Positions 16,523-25,262 of a DNA stretch of 64,000 bases are shown piece after piece. A program made the translations under genes and the position numbers. The DNA comes from Pedobacter nyackensis (GTDB lineage: Bacteria; Bacteroidota; Bacteroidia; Sphingobacteriales; Sphingobacteriaceae): positions 62,001-126,000 of the forward strand of contig NZ_FWYB01000007.1 in assembly GCF_900176505.1 (NCBI RefSeq), in the 5' to 3' direction. Each line of letters starts with the position of its first letter. The stretch's first letter is position 1. Below the pieces are notes generated by a model. It had not been told where the DNA came from. It made no database searches and saw only the letters and a list, made by a program, of their open reading frames with translations.

Positions 16523-18601
16523 TCATTGTATAAGCATAGAAAAAGTGGAAGCAGGCAGAGCTGCTTCATTCACCAAATTCGCCTTGCTAAAGGGCTGCCA
16601 GCTATAGCATACAGTTTTAACTTTTTGTGCGGCTGGTATCACCAGCTGAACTTTATTTTTCACGATGATTCCAGGAACCATCAGTCGATTGCCTTTTTCT
16701 GTAATCACTTCAAAACCTATTAATTTTGCTTTGTCTTTTGTAGAAAGGATGGTTCCCGGAGCAAAATCAACCACCACCCTATTGCCAACTTTCCGGGCAT
16801 CGACTGCAACCGGGCCATTTGAAACGACAGAACGTTTGTAGGTATGGTTTAATGCCTGTAAGGCCAAGCGTTCTCCTACCTCTTTTTTTCTTGTGGGATG
16901 AACATCCAAGGAGTCGCCAAGATCTGAACTAACGGCCATATAGCTATTCGGAACGGTCTTTTCCAGCTTACGCTGAACATCCCTGAAGTATGGCCATGAG
17001 GGACGATCGATCCCCGATAACTGAACATAGTAGAAAGGAAATTGATATCCCCATTTCTCGCGCCAGCTGTTAACCAACACCTCGAAACTATGGGCATACA
17101 GTTCCGGATTTTGTGCATTGCTCTCGCCCTGATACCAGATTACTCCTTTTATAGGAAAATCTACCAACTTGTCAATACCTGATTCGTAGTTATATGCAGG
17201 TTCGTAAGGGTGACGCTGCTTTACCTTGGTTGCATTTTTAAGGTTTACATCGGCTCTGCCTCTAGCCCATTCCTGTATAAAGTCCGACTTACGCCACTTG
17301 GTCATCACATCTACCAGTAGCGGATCATGCGCTAAAGTCAACCTATCGATCCAGGACTCAATCGTTGAACCACCCACAGCAACCTGAATAAGCCCTACCG
17401 GAACCTTTTCCGCAGCTGCGATTTTCTTTCCAAAATAATAAGCTACAGCACTAAACTCTGCCGCTGTAGTCGCCGAATAGGGTTGCCAGCTTCCAGAGAA
17501 AAACTCAAGCTTATTGATTTTATCCAGTGTAGCTTCATCCCAGGTTTCATTATTCGTTTCAGCAGTAGGATTAAACAGCATAAACCGCAATAAAGGATTT
17601 GAAGAAACCTGCGCTTCGGCTTTACCGGTAGCTGATTTTTTTAAAGGGAAAGCCATATTCGACTGCCCCGAGGAAAGCCATACATCCCCCAATAAAATAT
17701 CTTTCAATAGGATGTTTTTGCTTTTTGTCTGCACACTTAACTCATACGGACCGCCATGAGGCATAGCGGGGAGCATTACTTTCCAACCACCATCCTTACC
17801 GGCTGTTGTGCTTATTTTTTTACGGTTAAAAGTTACTTCAACCTGCTCATTTGCATTTGCTGTTCCATAAACCGGAATAGGCTGATTCCGTTGCATCACC
17901 ATATGATCTGAAAAAACCATTGGAAGTTTCAATCCACCAAAATCACCTGTCAGATTTTGAAAAACCGTTTTGGCAATAATAGCCGCACCTTCCTGATCGG
18001 GATGCAGGTTATCGGCAAATAAATCAGGGCGATTATGCAAGGGCGTATTCAAATCGATCAGCTGTGCCTGATTTGCTTTGGCAATCGCAGGAATCAACTC
18101 CTGAATCTGCCAGTACCAATCTCTGGTGCCCGACTTAAACCTGGGGTGTTCACTAAATATAGGTGTTAGCCTACATACATATAATTTAACCTTTGGATTT
18201 TGCTTTTTAAGGGTATCCAGCAGCCAGGAATAATCTGCTTCAAAATCACTTCTATACTCCGGCCAGTTTCTTGGATCAGTATCATTTAATCCAAGATGAA
18301 CAATGGCAACATCTGCTTTAAAAGACATAGCCTTGTTAAAAACATCCGTTTTGTAATAGGGTTTATGGCCCTTTTTCAATAACGTAGCCCCGCTAAAACC
18401 GAAGTTCCTAACTTCATAGGAAGTGCCAAGCAGATTTTGCAATATTGTAGGATAAGACGCTGTTTCGGGTGATTTTAAACCAGCCCCATAGGTAACAGAA
18501 TTGCCAATGCAAGCAACCTTTACTTTCTCATTTTGTGCTGATGCCCCATAATTCATCAGCACTAATAAGCACAATAACAGTAAAATGCGATTTCCAGACA
18601 T
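16523..18601 (-). CDS. nanS: Two-domain sialate O-acetylesterase (SGNH + SASA)
   Basis: Protein of 692 aa with signal peptide (1-22). The N-terminal SGNH/GDSL domain (about 25-215) shows VACIGNSVTYGAG, HLGLNDTDPRNW and the Asp-His pair in DNLHPDQEGA. The C-terminal sialate O-acetylesterase domain (about 225-690) shows MVFSDHMVMQRNQPIPVYG, WLSSGQSNMAFPL with the nucleophile Ser near residue 312, and VIWYQGESNA. Two esterase domains fused in one chain are known for NanS of oral Bacteroidota. It would strip O-acetyl groups from sialic acids before or during sialidase action. It is 21 bp after the sialidase gene and 16 bp before the epimerase gene. Confidence 0.88.
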   Translation of the reverse strand: MSGNRILLLLCLLVLMNYGASAQNEKVKVACIGNSVTYGAGLKSPETASYPTILQNLLGTSYEVRNFGFSGATLLKKGHKPYYKTDVFNKAMSFKADVAIVHLGLNDTDPRNWPEYRSDFEADYSWLLDTLKKQNPKVKLYVCRLTPIFSEHPRFKSGTRDWYWQIQELIPAIAKANQAQLIDLNTPLHNRPDLFADNLHPDQEGAAIIAKTVFQNLTGDFGGLKLPMVFSDHMVMQRNQPIPVYGTANANEQVEVTFNRKKISTTAGKDGGWKVMLPAMPHGGPYELSVQTKSKNILLKDILLGDVWLSSGQSNMAFPLKKSATGKAEAQVSSNPLLRFMLFNPTAETNNETWDEATLDKINKLEFFSGSWQPYSATTAAEFSAVAYYFGKKIAAAEKVPVGLIQVAVGGSTIESWIDRLTLAHDPLLVDVMTKWRKSDFIQEWARGRADVNLKNATKVKQRHPYEPAYNYESGIDKLVDFPIKGVIWYQGESNAQNPELYAHSFEVLVNSWREKWGYQFPFYYVQLSGIDRPSWPYFRDVQRKLEKTVPNSYMAVSSDLGDSLDVHPTRKKEVGERLALQALNHTYKRSVVSNGPVAVDARKVGNRVVVDFAPGTILSTKDKAKLIGFEVITEKGNRLMVPGIIVKNKVQLVIPAAQKVKTVCYSWQPFSKANLVNEAALPASTFSMLIQ

Positions 18602-18622
18602 TACCCTACAATATTGAACACC

Positions 18623-20194
18623 TTATTTAACCACATCCTTTACAGGTATACGGATAAAATATAAACTCCTTATTCCTTCATATAAAAGGCCTACTGTTTC
18701 ATTATCAATTTTGCTGAGTGCCGAGTAACCATAAGTTTTACGTTCGTCTAACAGTAGCTTGTCGGCCGTTGGCCAGGATTCTCCTAAATCCAGACTTGCT
18801 TTAATCGTTAAATGTGTCCTTGGCGCTTTAGGTATATCCAGATTGCTGAAGAAAAGCACATCCTTCTTAGCGCCTTTAACATTCACGTTAGCTTTAATTA
18901 AACTACCCATACAAACCGGATCAGGCAGCGCACTGTAGGAAGTAGCGTGCGCTGTCCAGGTTTGCCCCATATCTTTAGTTGTTGCCACACTTCTAAACTT
19001 ACCCCTGTTATCTCTCATGTTCAACATGATGGTTCCCGGTGTAGTTTCTACCAGCTGACTTTCTGTTGTATTTGATTTTGCACCTATTGCACCTTTCCAG
19101 GTTTTACCATGATCTTCGCTATATATTAAAGTTGAATGTGGCATTTTAGCAGCATCCCAGTATTGAGCCGGGAAAACGATTTTTCCATCTGCCATTGCAA
19201 TACCATTGCCCGGGCCTGGGAAAAATAAGCGCCATTCAGGATTCTTAACCTGATTGGTGATGCTATAAGGTTTGCTCCAGGTTAAGCCATCGTCAGTACT
19301 ACTGGTGATAAGGAATTGTCCGGTTTCATCAGGACTTAATCCGGGACCAGAACCTCTAATCGAACGATTTCCTTTACTCCACAGCGCCGAAACCCATATG
19401 GTTTTAGTAACGGGATCAAACAATATCGAAGGATCACCGGAGCCGCTATTGTCGGCAGGGCCACCCATATCCATGATATTCTTCATCGCATCCCAGTTTT
19501 TCCCTCCATCAGTACTTCTGCTCATACCTACATCAATATTACCAGGTAAATCCACATCATTGTCGTAGCGGATATCGTAAACAGATATTAACGTTCCTTT
19601 GTCGGTGGTAATCATCCCCGGTATACGGTAAGTATGCACTTGCTCATCCATTGGTTTACGCAAAGCGACACCCAGGTATCTTGAACCTACTTTACTTTGT
19701 GCAACTTTATAAATCAAGCCTGTTGCATCAATAAACTGATCTGCTTTTATGGTTAACTGATGATCAATATCTGCCTCATCTTTTAAAGTAACACTAAGCC
19801 ATAGTGAATGCTTTCCAGCAGTTAATGGAGTTGTAAAAGAAATACTGAATTTATTTCCTGAAGGCACTACACTACCCAACAATTTACTTGCTGAAAGTTC
19901 CTGCTGGTCATCGCCCAGATAAAGTTCCAGCTTTGCAATGTCTTTTAATCCTGCAGTTTCGATGGTTCCTTTAAATTGTTGGTATGCTACCTCTTTGTTA
20001 CCTTCCGGTATATTTATCGCGATGCGCAGATACGGATTGGTTTCCATTCTTTTAAAGATTGGATTGATGGTTGGTTCAGCAGTAACAGTAATCGCAGTAG
20101 CACCCGTACCCTTATAAATTTTGCTTGAGCAGGCCATGATACATAATGCACTTATAAGCAATATGAAGCCCTTAAATATCTTTTTTATATTCAT
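18623..20194 (-). CDS. nanH: Exo-alpha-sialidase lipoprotein, GH33
   Basis: Protein of 523 aa. A lipobox IMAC puts the modified Cys at residue 22, so it is probably anchored in the outer membrane or periplasm-facing. A ~150-residue N-terminal beta domain precedes the six-bladed propeller. The arginine motif is YRIPGM near residue 193, and Asp boxes are STDGGKNW, STDDGLTW, SEDHGKTW and TKDMGQTW, with a divergent SLDLGESW. The enzyme releases terminal sialic acid from glycoconjugates. It lies 12 bp downstream of the permease gene in the same operon. The Asp boxes, arginine motif and context make this call firm. Confidence 0.93.
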   Translation of the reverse strand: MNIKKIFKGFILLISALCIMACSSKIYKGTGATAITVTAEPTINPIFKRMETNPYLRIAINIPEGNKEVAYQQFKGTIETAGLKDIAKLELYLGDDQQELSASKLLGSVVPSGNKFSISFTTPLTAGKHSLWLSVTLKDEADIDHQLTIKADQFIDATGLIYKVAQSKVGSRYLGVALRKPMDEQVHTYRIPGMITTDKGTLISVYDIRYDNDVDLPGNIDVGMSRSTDGGKNWDAMKNIMDMGGPADNSGSGDPSILFDPVTKTIWVSALWSKGNRSIRGSGPGLSPDETGQFLITSSTDDGLTWSKPYSITNQVKNPEWRLFFPGPGNGIAMADGKIVFPAQYWDAAKMPHSTLIYSEDHGKTWKGAIGAKSNTTESQLVETTPGTIMLNMRDNRGKFRSVATTKDMGQTWTAHATSYSALPDPVCMGSLIKANVNVKGAKKDVLFFSNLDIPKAPRTHLTIKASLDLGESWPTADKLLLDERKTYGYSALSKIDNETVGLLYEGIRSLYFIRIPVKDVVK

Positions 20195-20206
20195 TTTGTT
20201 GTGTGT

Positions 20207-21460
20207 TTAGATTGATGGTGAATTGGCATCCGCGAAGTCGTTAACCTTAGGTCGCAGGAAGTATAATTGTATAACCAGTGCAACCAGTACAATACCGGCC
20301 AGCATAGCGAAATCCTGACCAAGATGCCCTGCATCCGATGATTTACCCAGCCAATCGGTGATGAAAGCACCAAAGAAAACTCCGGTCATGTTCATTAATC
20401 CATAGGCTGTAGCCCTGTATTTAGCAGAAACAAACTGGCATAGGATGGGCATATTGTTGGCATCGAACATTCCGAAACCAATTCCGAAACATACCGCAGC
20501 CCCCACAACATGGAAAAGCGTGTGGCCAAACCCTAGCAGCAGCAAAGAAGGAATGGTTAATGCCAAACCAATGGCACTGGTATATATTCTACCTTTTAGG
20601 TTCTTTTGCACCCAACGATCAGACAAAATTCCTCCGGTTATAACCCCCAGAAATGAAGAGAATGCGATCGTAATGGTTGATAAAGGCCCTGCAGTAGCCA
20701 TTGGGATATTTAAGTTTTGTGCAAAAAGTGTTGGTAACCAATTTTTCGCCGCCCATCCCGGTAAACTTGGTACCGCGAAATAAAATAGAATGATCCAGAA
20801 GGATATATTGGTAAGCAGCAGGCCGAGCCCTTTAAAAAGAGAAGTTTTAACATGCAAGCTGTCGCTCATCGCAATAGGATCATCTGATGCTTTTTTCTCT
20901 CTCAGGAAAAAGATCAATATAACCGAATAAATAACGCCTGCTATTCCGAAGTAATGAAAGGTGGCTTGCCAGGAGAATTTATCGGCAACAGTGGCGCCAA
21001 AACCGCCCAGGGCCTGGCCCATATAAAGACCCGTCATGTGTATACCAATAGCCAGCGACCTGGTTTTTGGCGAGTGAAAATCGGCAATCAAAGATAATCC
21101 TGCCGGAATATATAGTGCTTCGCTAACACCCATCAACGCTCTTAGCCAATAGAGCTGGTTAAACGTTGTTGCGTAGCCCATCAGGAAGGTAACTACAGAC
21201 CAAACGAAAAGACTGCCTACGATAAGCCACTTTCTATTGAATTTATCTGCAATAATCCCTGATACAGGACTCATAAAGCCATATATCCATAGAAAAATAG
21301 CCATCAGATAACCAAAATTAGTGGCCGATTGTAATTCGGCAATATCTATTTGCATGGCTGGCTTCATGGTCGACAGCATTTGTCTATCCATGTAGTTTAG
21401 TAAGGCAACTACCCATAGCAGGCCTACCACTACCCAGGCATATCTTTTTGTATCTTTCAT
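20207..21460 (-). CDS. nanT: MFS permease, sialic acid transporter candidate (NanT-like)
   Basis: Major facilitator of about 417 aa with 12 predicted helices. It begins MKDTKRYAWVVVGLLWVVALLNYMDRQ, where LNYMDRQ is the helix-1 signature of the anion:cation symporter group. The frame also has a start five codons earlier, one base after the nanM stop. Members carry organic anions such as sugar acids. Its position between nanM and the sialidase makes N-acetylneuraminate the likely substrate, as with NanT of Tannerella and Bacteroides; this is inference from context. It acts in the inner membrane, after the SusC/SusD pair brings sugar into the periplasm. Confidence 0.85.
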   Translation of the reverse strand: MKDTKRYAWVVVGLLWVVALLNYMDRQMLSTMKPAMQIDIAELQSATNFGYLMAIFLWIYGFMSPVSGIIADKFNRKWLIVGSLFVWSVVTFLMGYATTFNQLYWLRALMGVSEALYIPAGLSLIADFHSPKTRSLAIGIHMTGLYMGQALGGFGATVADKFSWQATFHYFGIAGVIYSVILIFFLREKKASDDPIAMSDSLHVKTSLFKGLGLLLTNISFWIILFYFAVPSLPGWAAKNWLPTLFAQNLNIPMATAGPLSTITIAFSSFLGVITGGILSDRWVQKNLKGRIYTSAIGLALTIPSLLLLGFGHTLFHVVGAAVCFGIGFGMFDANNMPILCQFVSAKYRATAYGLMNMTGVFFGAFITDWLGKSSDAGHLGQDFAMLAGIVLVALVIQLYFLRPKVNDFADANSPSI

Positions 21461-21475
21461 CTTCCTTATAATCAT

Positions 21476-22642
21476 TTATTTAATCAGCCCCAACATTACA
21501 TTTGGTGTTCGGATTCCGGGTTTCACCTCTCCGTTTGACAGCACGATATTTCCATTCCACATGGTAGCAGTTGTGGTAACCTGCGCCGAAAAAGGTAATT
21601 CACCAATTTTGCTCCACTTGTTGGTCATGGTATTATACAACAACATCCCCCTATAAAAACCTCTATGATGGATGCTTAATTCGTTTTTTTCTTTAACCAG
21701 CCTGGCTTTAACCTCAACGTCTTCCGTCTGGGCAATTTGGGCCAGATAATTTTCTATTTTATGGAACGTTTTTCCATTATCTCCCCCCGTAATCAATATC
21801 CAGCGATCGCCAATACCTACCCCTGCTCCTGCAGAAAAGTTGGTTACATTTTTCCCATCACTTATCGGCGCAACTTCTTGCCAGTTCTCCCTGTTAACAT
21901 CATATACATAAGTTGTGGAATGTAAGTCGCTGATTCCTGATGCAGTTTTTGTTCGTCCTCCTATTACAAAGATATTTGTACCCGCTTTATCCTTTTGAAC
22001 CACTGCGACCGAATTGCCCATTGCAACAGGCAGGTTTGGTAACACTTTCCATACTGGATTTTGCTCGTTAAGATCCAGGCTAAAAAAAGCATCGGTTGAC
22101 CGCTTTGGAAGATCTCCCCCAATAGCATACACCACATTCCCGATACTAGTTAACGCAATATTAGTCACAGCAATAGGTAAATCAGGTAGTTGAATTACCG
22201 TCACCTTATGTTTATGGTTATCCCAGTTTATTCTATAAGCCTTCTTAGATAAGCCTTTATCATTTTCTCCGCCGACATATACTACCCCGGCAGGAGTTGA
22301 GGTGTTTCCACAATAAGCAATAGGCTCTGGTAACGGCTCCTTCATTCGCTTATTCCAATGAAATCCATCAGCTGATTTCTGCAACACATGAATTTCATTG
22401 GAATAATACTTCTTCCCTCCATCCCAGGGCATTTTATCGGGGAAATTTGCTCCACCGGCTACAATTAGCACATTATTATGAACAGCATTAATGGCACCTG
22501 CAAAACCTAAAGAGATATTCCCTTCAACATCCTGCAGACTTGCTGCTACAATCCACTCCACATTGGGTTCTTTTGTTTTTTGAGAAAAAACAGGTTCTGT
22601 AATTAGCATAATATAAAAGAATAAGAAGATGTATTTATACAT
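21476..22642 (-). CDS. nanM: N-acetylneuraminate epimerase/mutarotase, Kelch type (NanM)
   Basis: Kelch-repeat propeller of about 388 aa with signal peptide (MYKYIFLFFYIMLITEPVFS). I start it at MYKYIF because the longer frame begins inside nanA. Kelch-like blades recur as NVLIVAGGANFPDKMPWDGGKK, GNVVYAIGGD, NIFVIGGRTK and DRWILITGGDNG. The GGANFPD..PW.GG stretch near residue 65 is characteristic of NanM and cyclically permuted mutarotases. These convert alpha to beta N-acetylneuraminate in the periplasm, speeding use of sialidase product. The gene is between nanA (5-bp gap) and the permease gene. Confidence 0.9.
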   Translation of the reverse strand: MYKYIFLFFYIMLITEPVFSQKTKEPNVEWIVAASLQDVEGNISLGFAGAINAVHNNVLIVAGGANFPDKMPWDGGKKYYSNEIHVLQKSADGFHWNKRMKEPLPEPIAYCGNTSTPAGVVYVGGENDKGLSKKAYRINWDNHKHKVTVIQLPDLPIAVTNIALTSIGNVVYAIGGDLPKRSTDAFFSLDLNEQNPVWKVLPNLPVAMGNSVAVVQKDKAGTNIFVIGGRTKTASGISDLHSTTYVYDVNRENWQEVAPISDGKNVTNFSAGAGVGIGDRWILITGGDNGKTFHKIENYLAQIAQTEDVEVKARLVKEKNELSIHHRGFYRGMLLYNTMTNKWSKIGELPFSAQVTTTATMWNGNIVLSNGEVKPGIRTPNVMLGLIK

Positions 22643-22646
22643 TTTT

Positions 22647-23585
22647 TTAGGCGTTAACCCCGACTGCAACTGATTTAAAAGTATGAAAACCTACTGTCTC
22701 CACATCTTTCTTAAACAATTCAAACTGCGATCCGTTCATATTTTTTACTGGTAATCTAAATTCACCACAATTTAAATTAATCAACTTCATATATGCCTTA
22801 CCTACAGATATACCACCGTACTTCCCTAAAAGCCTGATCATGTCAATTGATTTTTGCTGCAACTCACGTGCTTTTACCAGATCATTGGCATTAAATGCAT
22901 CAATTAAATCGTAATAAAGTGGTGCTGCATAGTTAAAAGTACTACCCACAGCGCCTTTAGCACCCAGTACCAGGGCCGACAACATATTCTCATCACGTCC
23001 CCACAGCATGTCGTATTTACCACCTTTAAAGCTCATACAGCTTTGAAAGTCCATAAAGTCTTCATGCGTATATTTGATACCGGCAAAGTTTTTTATTTTA
23101 TCATCAACAGCATGCAGAAGGTCGATCATCGCGTAGTTACCACCCGTTAAAACAGGAATGTGGTAATAATAAAATGGCATATCTGGCACCACGTTAGCTA
23201 TCTCAGCACAAATTTGTCCCAGTACCTCCGCATTTGCGGGTTTAAAATAAAATGGAGACGTAAAGGAAATTGCGTATAGTCCAATCTCACGTGCGTACAA
23301 AGCCAGTTCTTTACAATCGGCAATACTGGTACCGCCTAAAAGTATCATAACTTTAAAATCATTGTCACCATCGGTACACTCTGCCCATTTAGCGGCCACT
23401 TTCTTCTTCTCATCAGCAGTCATAGAAACCCCTTCGCCCGTAGAGCCGCAAATAAATGCGCCTGTAACACGGTTTGATTTTAAGAATTGATAATAAGCTG
23501 GTATTAAGGATAGGTTTAATTCACCATTTTCGCCCATGGGTGTAAATGGAGCGGCAATTAAGCCTTCTAATTTTTCGAAATTCAT
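22647..23585 (-). CDS. nanA: N-acetylneuraminate lyase (DHDPS/NAL family)
   Basis: TIM-barrel class I aldolase of 312 aa. It shows GLIAAPFTPM (residues 8-17), the substrate carboxylate motif GSTGEGVSMT near 47, the Tyr of FYYYHIP near 137 and the Schiff-base Lys in AGIKYTHED near 168. It cleaves sialic acid to ManNAc plus pyruvate in the cytoplasm. Dihydrodipicolinate synthase is excluded in practice by context: it lies between susD and nanM. It is 76 bp after susD, a gap that holds an inverted repeat which may lower downstream expression. Confidence 0.94.
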   Translation of the reverse strand: MNFEKLEGLIAAPFTPMGENGELNLSLIPAYYQFLKSNRVTGAFICGSTGEGVSMTADEKKKVAAKWAECTDGDNDFKVMILLGGTSIADCKELALYAREIGLYAISFTSPFYFKPANAEVLGQICAEIANVVPDMPFYYYHIPVLTGGNYAMIDLLHAVDDKIKNFAGIKYTHEDFMDFQSCMSFKGGKYDMLWGRDENMLSALVLGAKGAVGSTFNYAAPLYYDLIDAFNANDLVKARELQQKSIDMIRLLGKYGGISVGKAYMKLINLNCGEFRLPVKNMNGSQFELFKKDVETVGFHTFKSVAVGVNA

Positions 23586-23599
23586 AAGGTTAGTTTAAA

Positions 23600-23649
23600 A
23601 GAGGTTGTACCAAAAATGCTATATGATGAGTATTTATGACACAACCTCT
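23600..23649 (-). promoter_or_regulatory. Intercistronic inverted repeat between susD and nanA
   Basis: Perfect 9-bp arms AGAGGTTGT / ACAACCTCT separated by 32 nt, followed on the minus strand by TTTTAAA. It is a plausible weak terminator or RNA-processing/stability site that would keep SusCD transcripts more abundant than the catabolic genes. Confidence 0.5.
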
Positions 23650-23661
23650 ATTGATATTAAA

Positions 23662-25239
23662 TTATTTATTAGGGTTTGTTGTTGCATAACCCGGCGTTTG
23701 CTTTACCAATGGATCGTTGGTCCATATAGCGGGTTCAATTGGCCAAAGAACTTTATAGGCCTGAGTCGCTTTATCTAAAACTCCATATCTATGACTTAAG
23801 CTTTTAAAGACTAATGGATCAGCACCAAATTTCATTCTTCTTATGTCATACCAGCGTTTACCTTCATAAACAAACTCTTTACTACGTTCAGCAAAAATGG
23901 CCAACTCATTTGCATCCTTACTTCCATTTACAAAAGGAGTCGGATCTGCATTATTAAAGGCGCGGTCGCGGATAGTTTTGATAAAAGAAGCGGGACTTGC
24001 ACCTTCAGCGTTTGCAATCTCAGCAAGCATCAGCAACCTATCTGCCTCTCTGTAAACCACCCAGTCATCAGAAAAATACCTTTTGTTTGCATCGATTACT
24101 CCTAAGAACTTAACCAATGCTGTATTTCTGATGGTTACAACAAAAGGCGTAACATTTGTATTTACTCTATAATAATCATAAAACGTGGCATTTCTTCTTG
24201 TATCAGCAACGCCATACGATTGGAAAAGTTCAAAAGTATATCCATAACGTTGAATTACCTGCTGGGAATTTGGTGCAGCCAACTGTAATGGATCGCCAAG
24301 GAAATTACCAACACCAGCGGTAACAGTAGAATCTTTGTAGTGAATTCCGCTAAAATTAGGGATTGAATAAGTAAAGCTAGCCACATTTCCCATTTCAGCC
24401 TCACCTACACGATAGCGGATTGCCAGGATTACCTCACTATTGTTTTTGTTTGTAGAATTAAAAACGTTGGCAAAGTTTGGCATTAAGCTGTATCCTGTTA
24501 CTGCATTTAGCGCATTTTTGGCTTCTGTTAAGTCAGCTGTCGCGCCATACACTTTTGCCGACCATAGGTAAACTTCTCCTTTAAGCATTAAAGCGGCTTT
24601 TGGCGACCATAAACTTTTATCACCTTGATTTCCAGCAGTTCCAAAAAGACTGATAGATTTATCTAAATCAGCCTTTATAGCAGCAAGCACTTCAGCTTCA
24701 GTTGATCTGGCTTTACGAAGAGATACTGCATCAGGATTAGGATTTGTTACATCCGGTTCTAACCTTAAAGGCACCCCACCATAGGTACGTAATAAATGAA
24801 AGTAGTAATACGCACGCATAGCATAGGCTTGTCCAAGGAAATAATTCTTTTGAGTAGCCGATAAAAACCCTAATTCTTCTGTTTTTTTAATAAAAAGGTT
24901 TAATTGAAAGATTGGCCCATAAAATCCGGCCCAGTTACTTACTCCGGAAGAGTTTTCATTAATATCCTGTTGTATAATTTGCAGTTCATTTAATGATGTG
25001 TTTTGTCTGTCTACATTACTAAAACCACCCCCTCTCATCTCACCGAGGCGAACAAACTGGAACTGATTATCTCTAAATTGCTTATGCAAGCCAACCATAA
25101 AGTTGGTTACCTGTGACTCATTTTGCCAGAACGTTCCGTCTCCAAAACTATCCTCAGCCTTAAGGTCCAGCGTTTTTTTGCATGACATAGTGGCTATACC
25201 TAAGAAGACCACTAAGATTAAATATTTATATGTTTTCAT
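23662..25239 (-). CDS. SusD/RagB family glycan-binding lipoprotein (NanU-like)
   Basis: Protein of 525 aa with lipoprotein signal ending MSC (Cys 20). The SusD hallmarks are DSFGDGTFW near residue 31, the TPR-like helical regions with AYAMRAYYYFHLLRTYGGVPL near 137, and the C-terminal ERSKEFVYEGKRWYDIRRMKFG near 455. SusD proteins lie on the cell surface and close over a SusC barrel to capture a glycan. With the upstream SusC gene (23 bp apart) it would form the outer-membrane importer of sialic acid or sialylated oligosaccharide, equivalent to NanO/NanU of Tannerella. Ligand assigned by context. Confidence 0.92.
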   Translation of the reverse strand: MKTYKYLILVVFLGIATMSCKKTLDLKAEDSFGDGTFWQNESQVTNFMVGLHKQFRDNQFQFVRLGEMRGGGFSNVDRQNTSLNELQIIQQDINENSSGVSNWAGFYGPIFQLNLFIKKTEELGFLSATQKNYFLGQAYAMRAYYYFHLLRTYGGVPLRLEPDVTNPNPDAVSLRKARSTEAEVLAAIKADLDKSISLFGTAGNQGDKSLWSPKAALMLKGEVYLWSAKVYGATADLTEAKNALNAVTGYSLMPNFANVFNSTNKNNSEVILAIRYRVGEAEMGNVASFTYSIPNFSGIHYKDSTVTAGVGNFLGDPLQLAAPNSQQVIQRYGYTFELFQSYGVADTRRNATFYDYYRVNTNVTPFVVTIRNTALVKFLGVIDANKRYFSDDWVVYREADRLLMLAEIANAEGASPASFIKTIRDRAFNNADPTPFVNGSKDANELAIFAERSKEFVYEGKRWYDIRRMKFGADPLVFKSLSHRYGVLDKATQAYKVLWPIEPAIWTNDPLVKQTPGYATTNPNK

Positions 25240-25262
25240 AACAAATTTCTTTATAGTCTATA

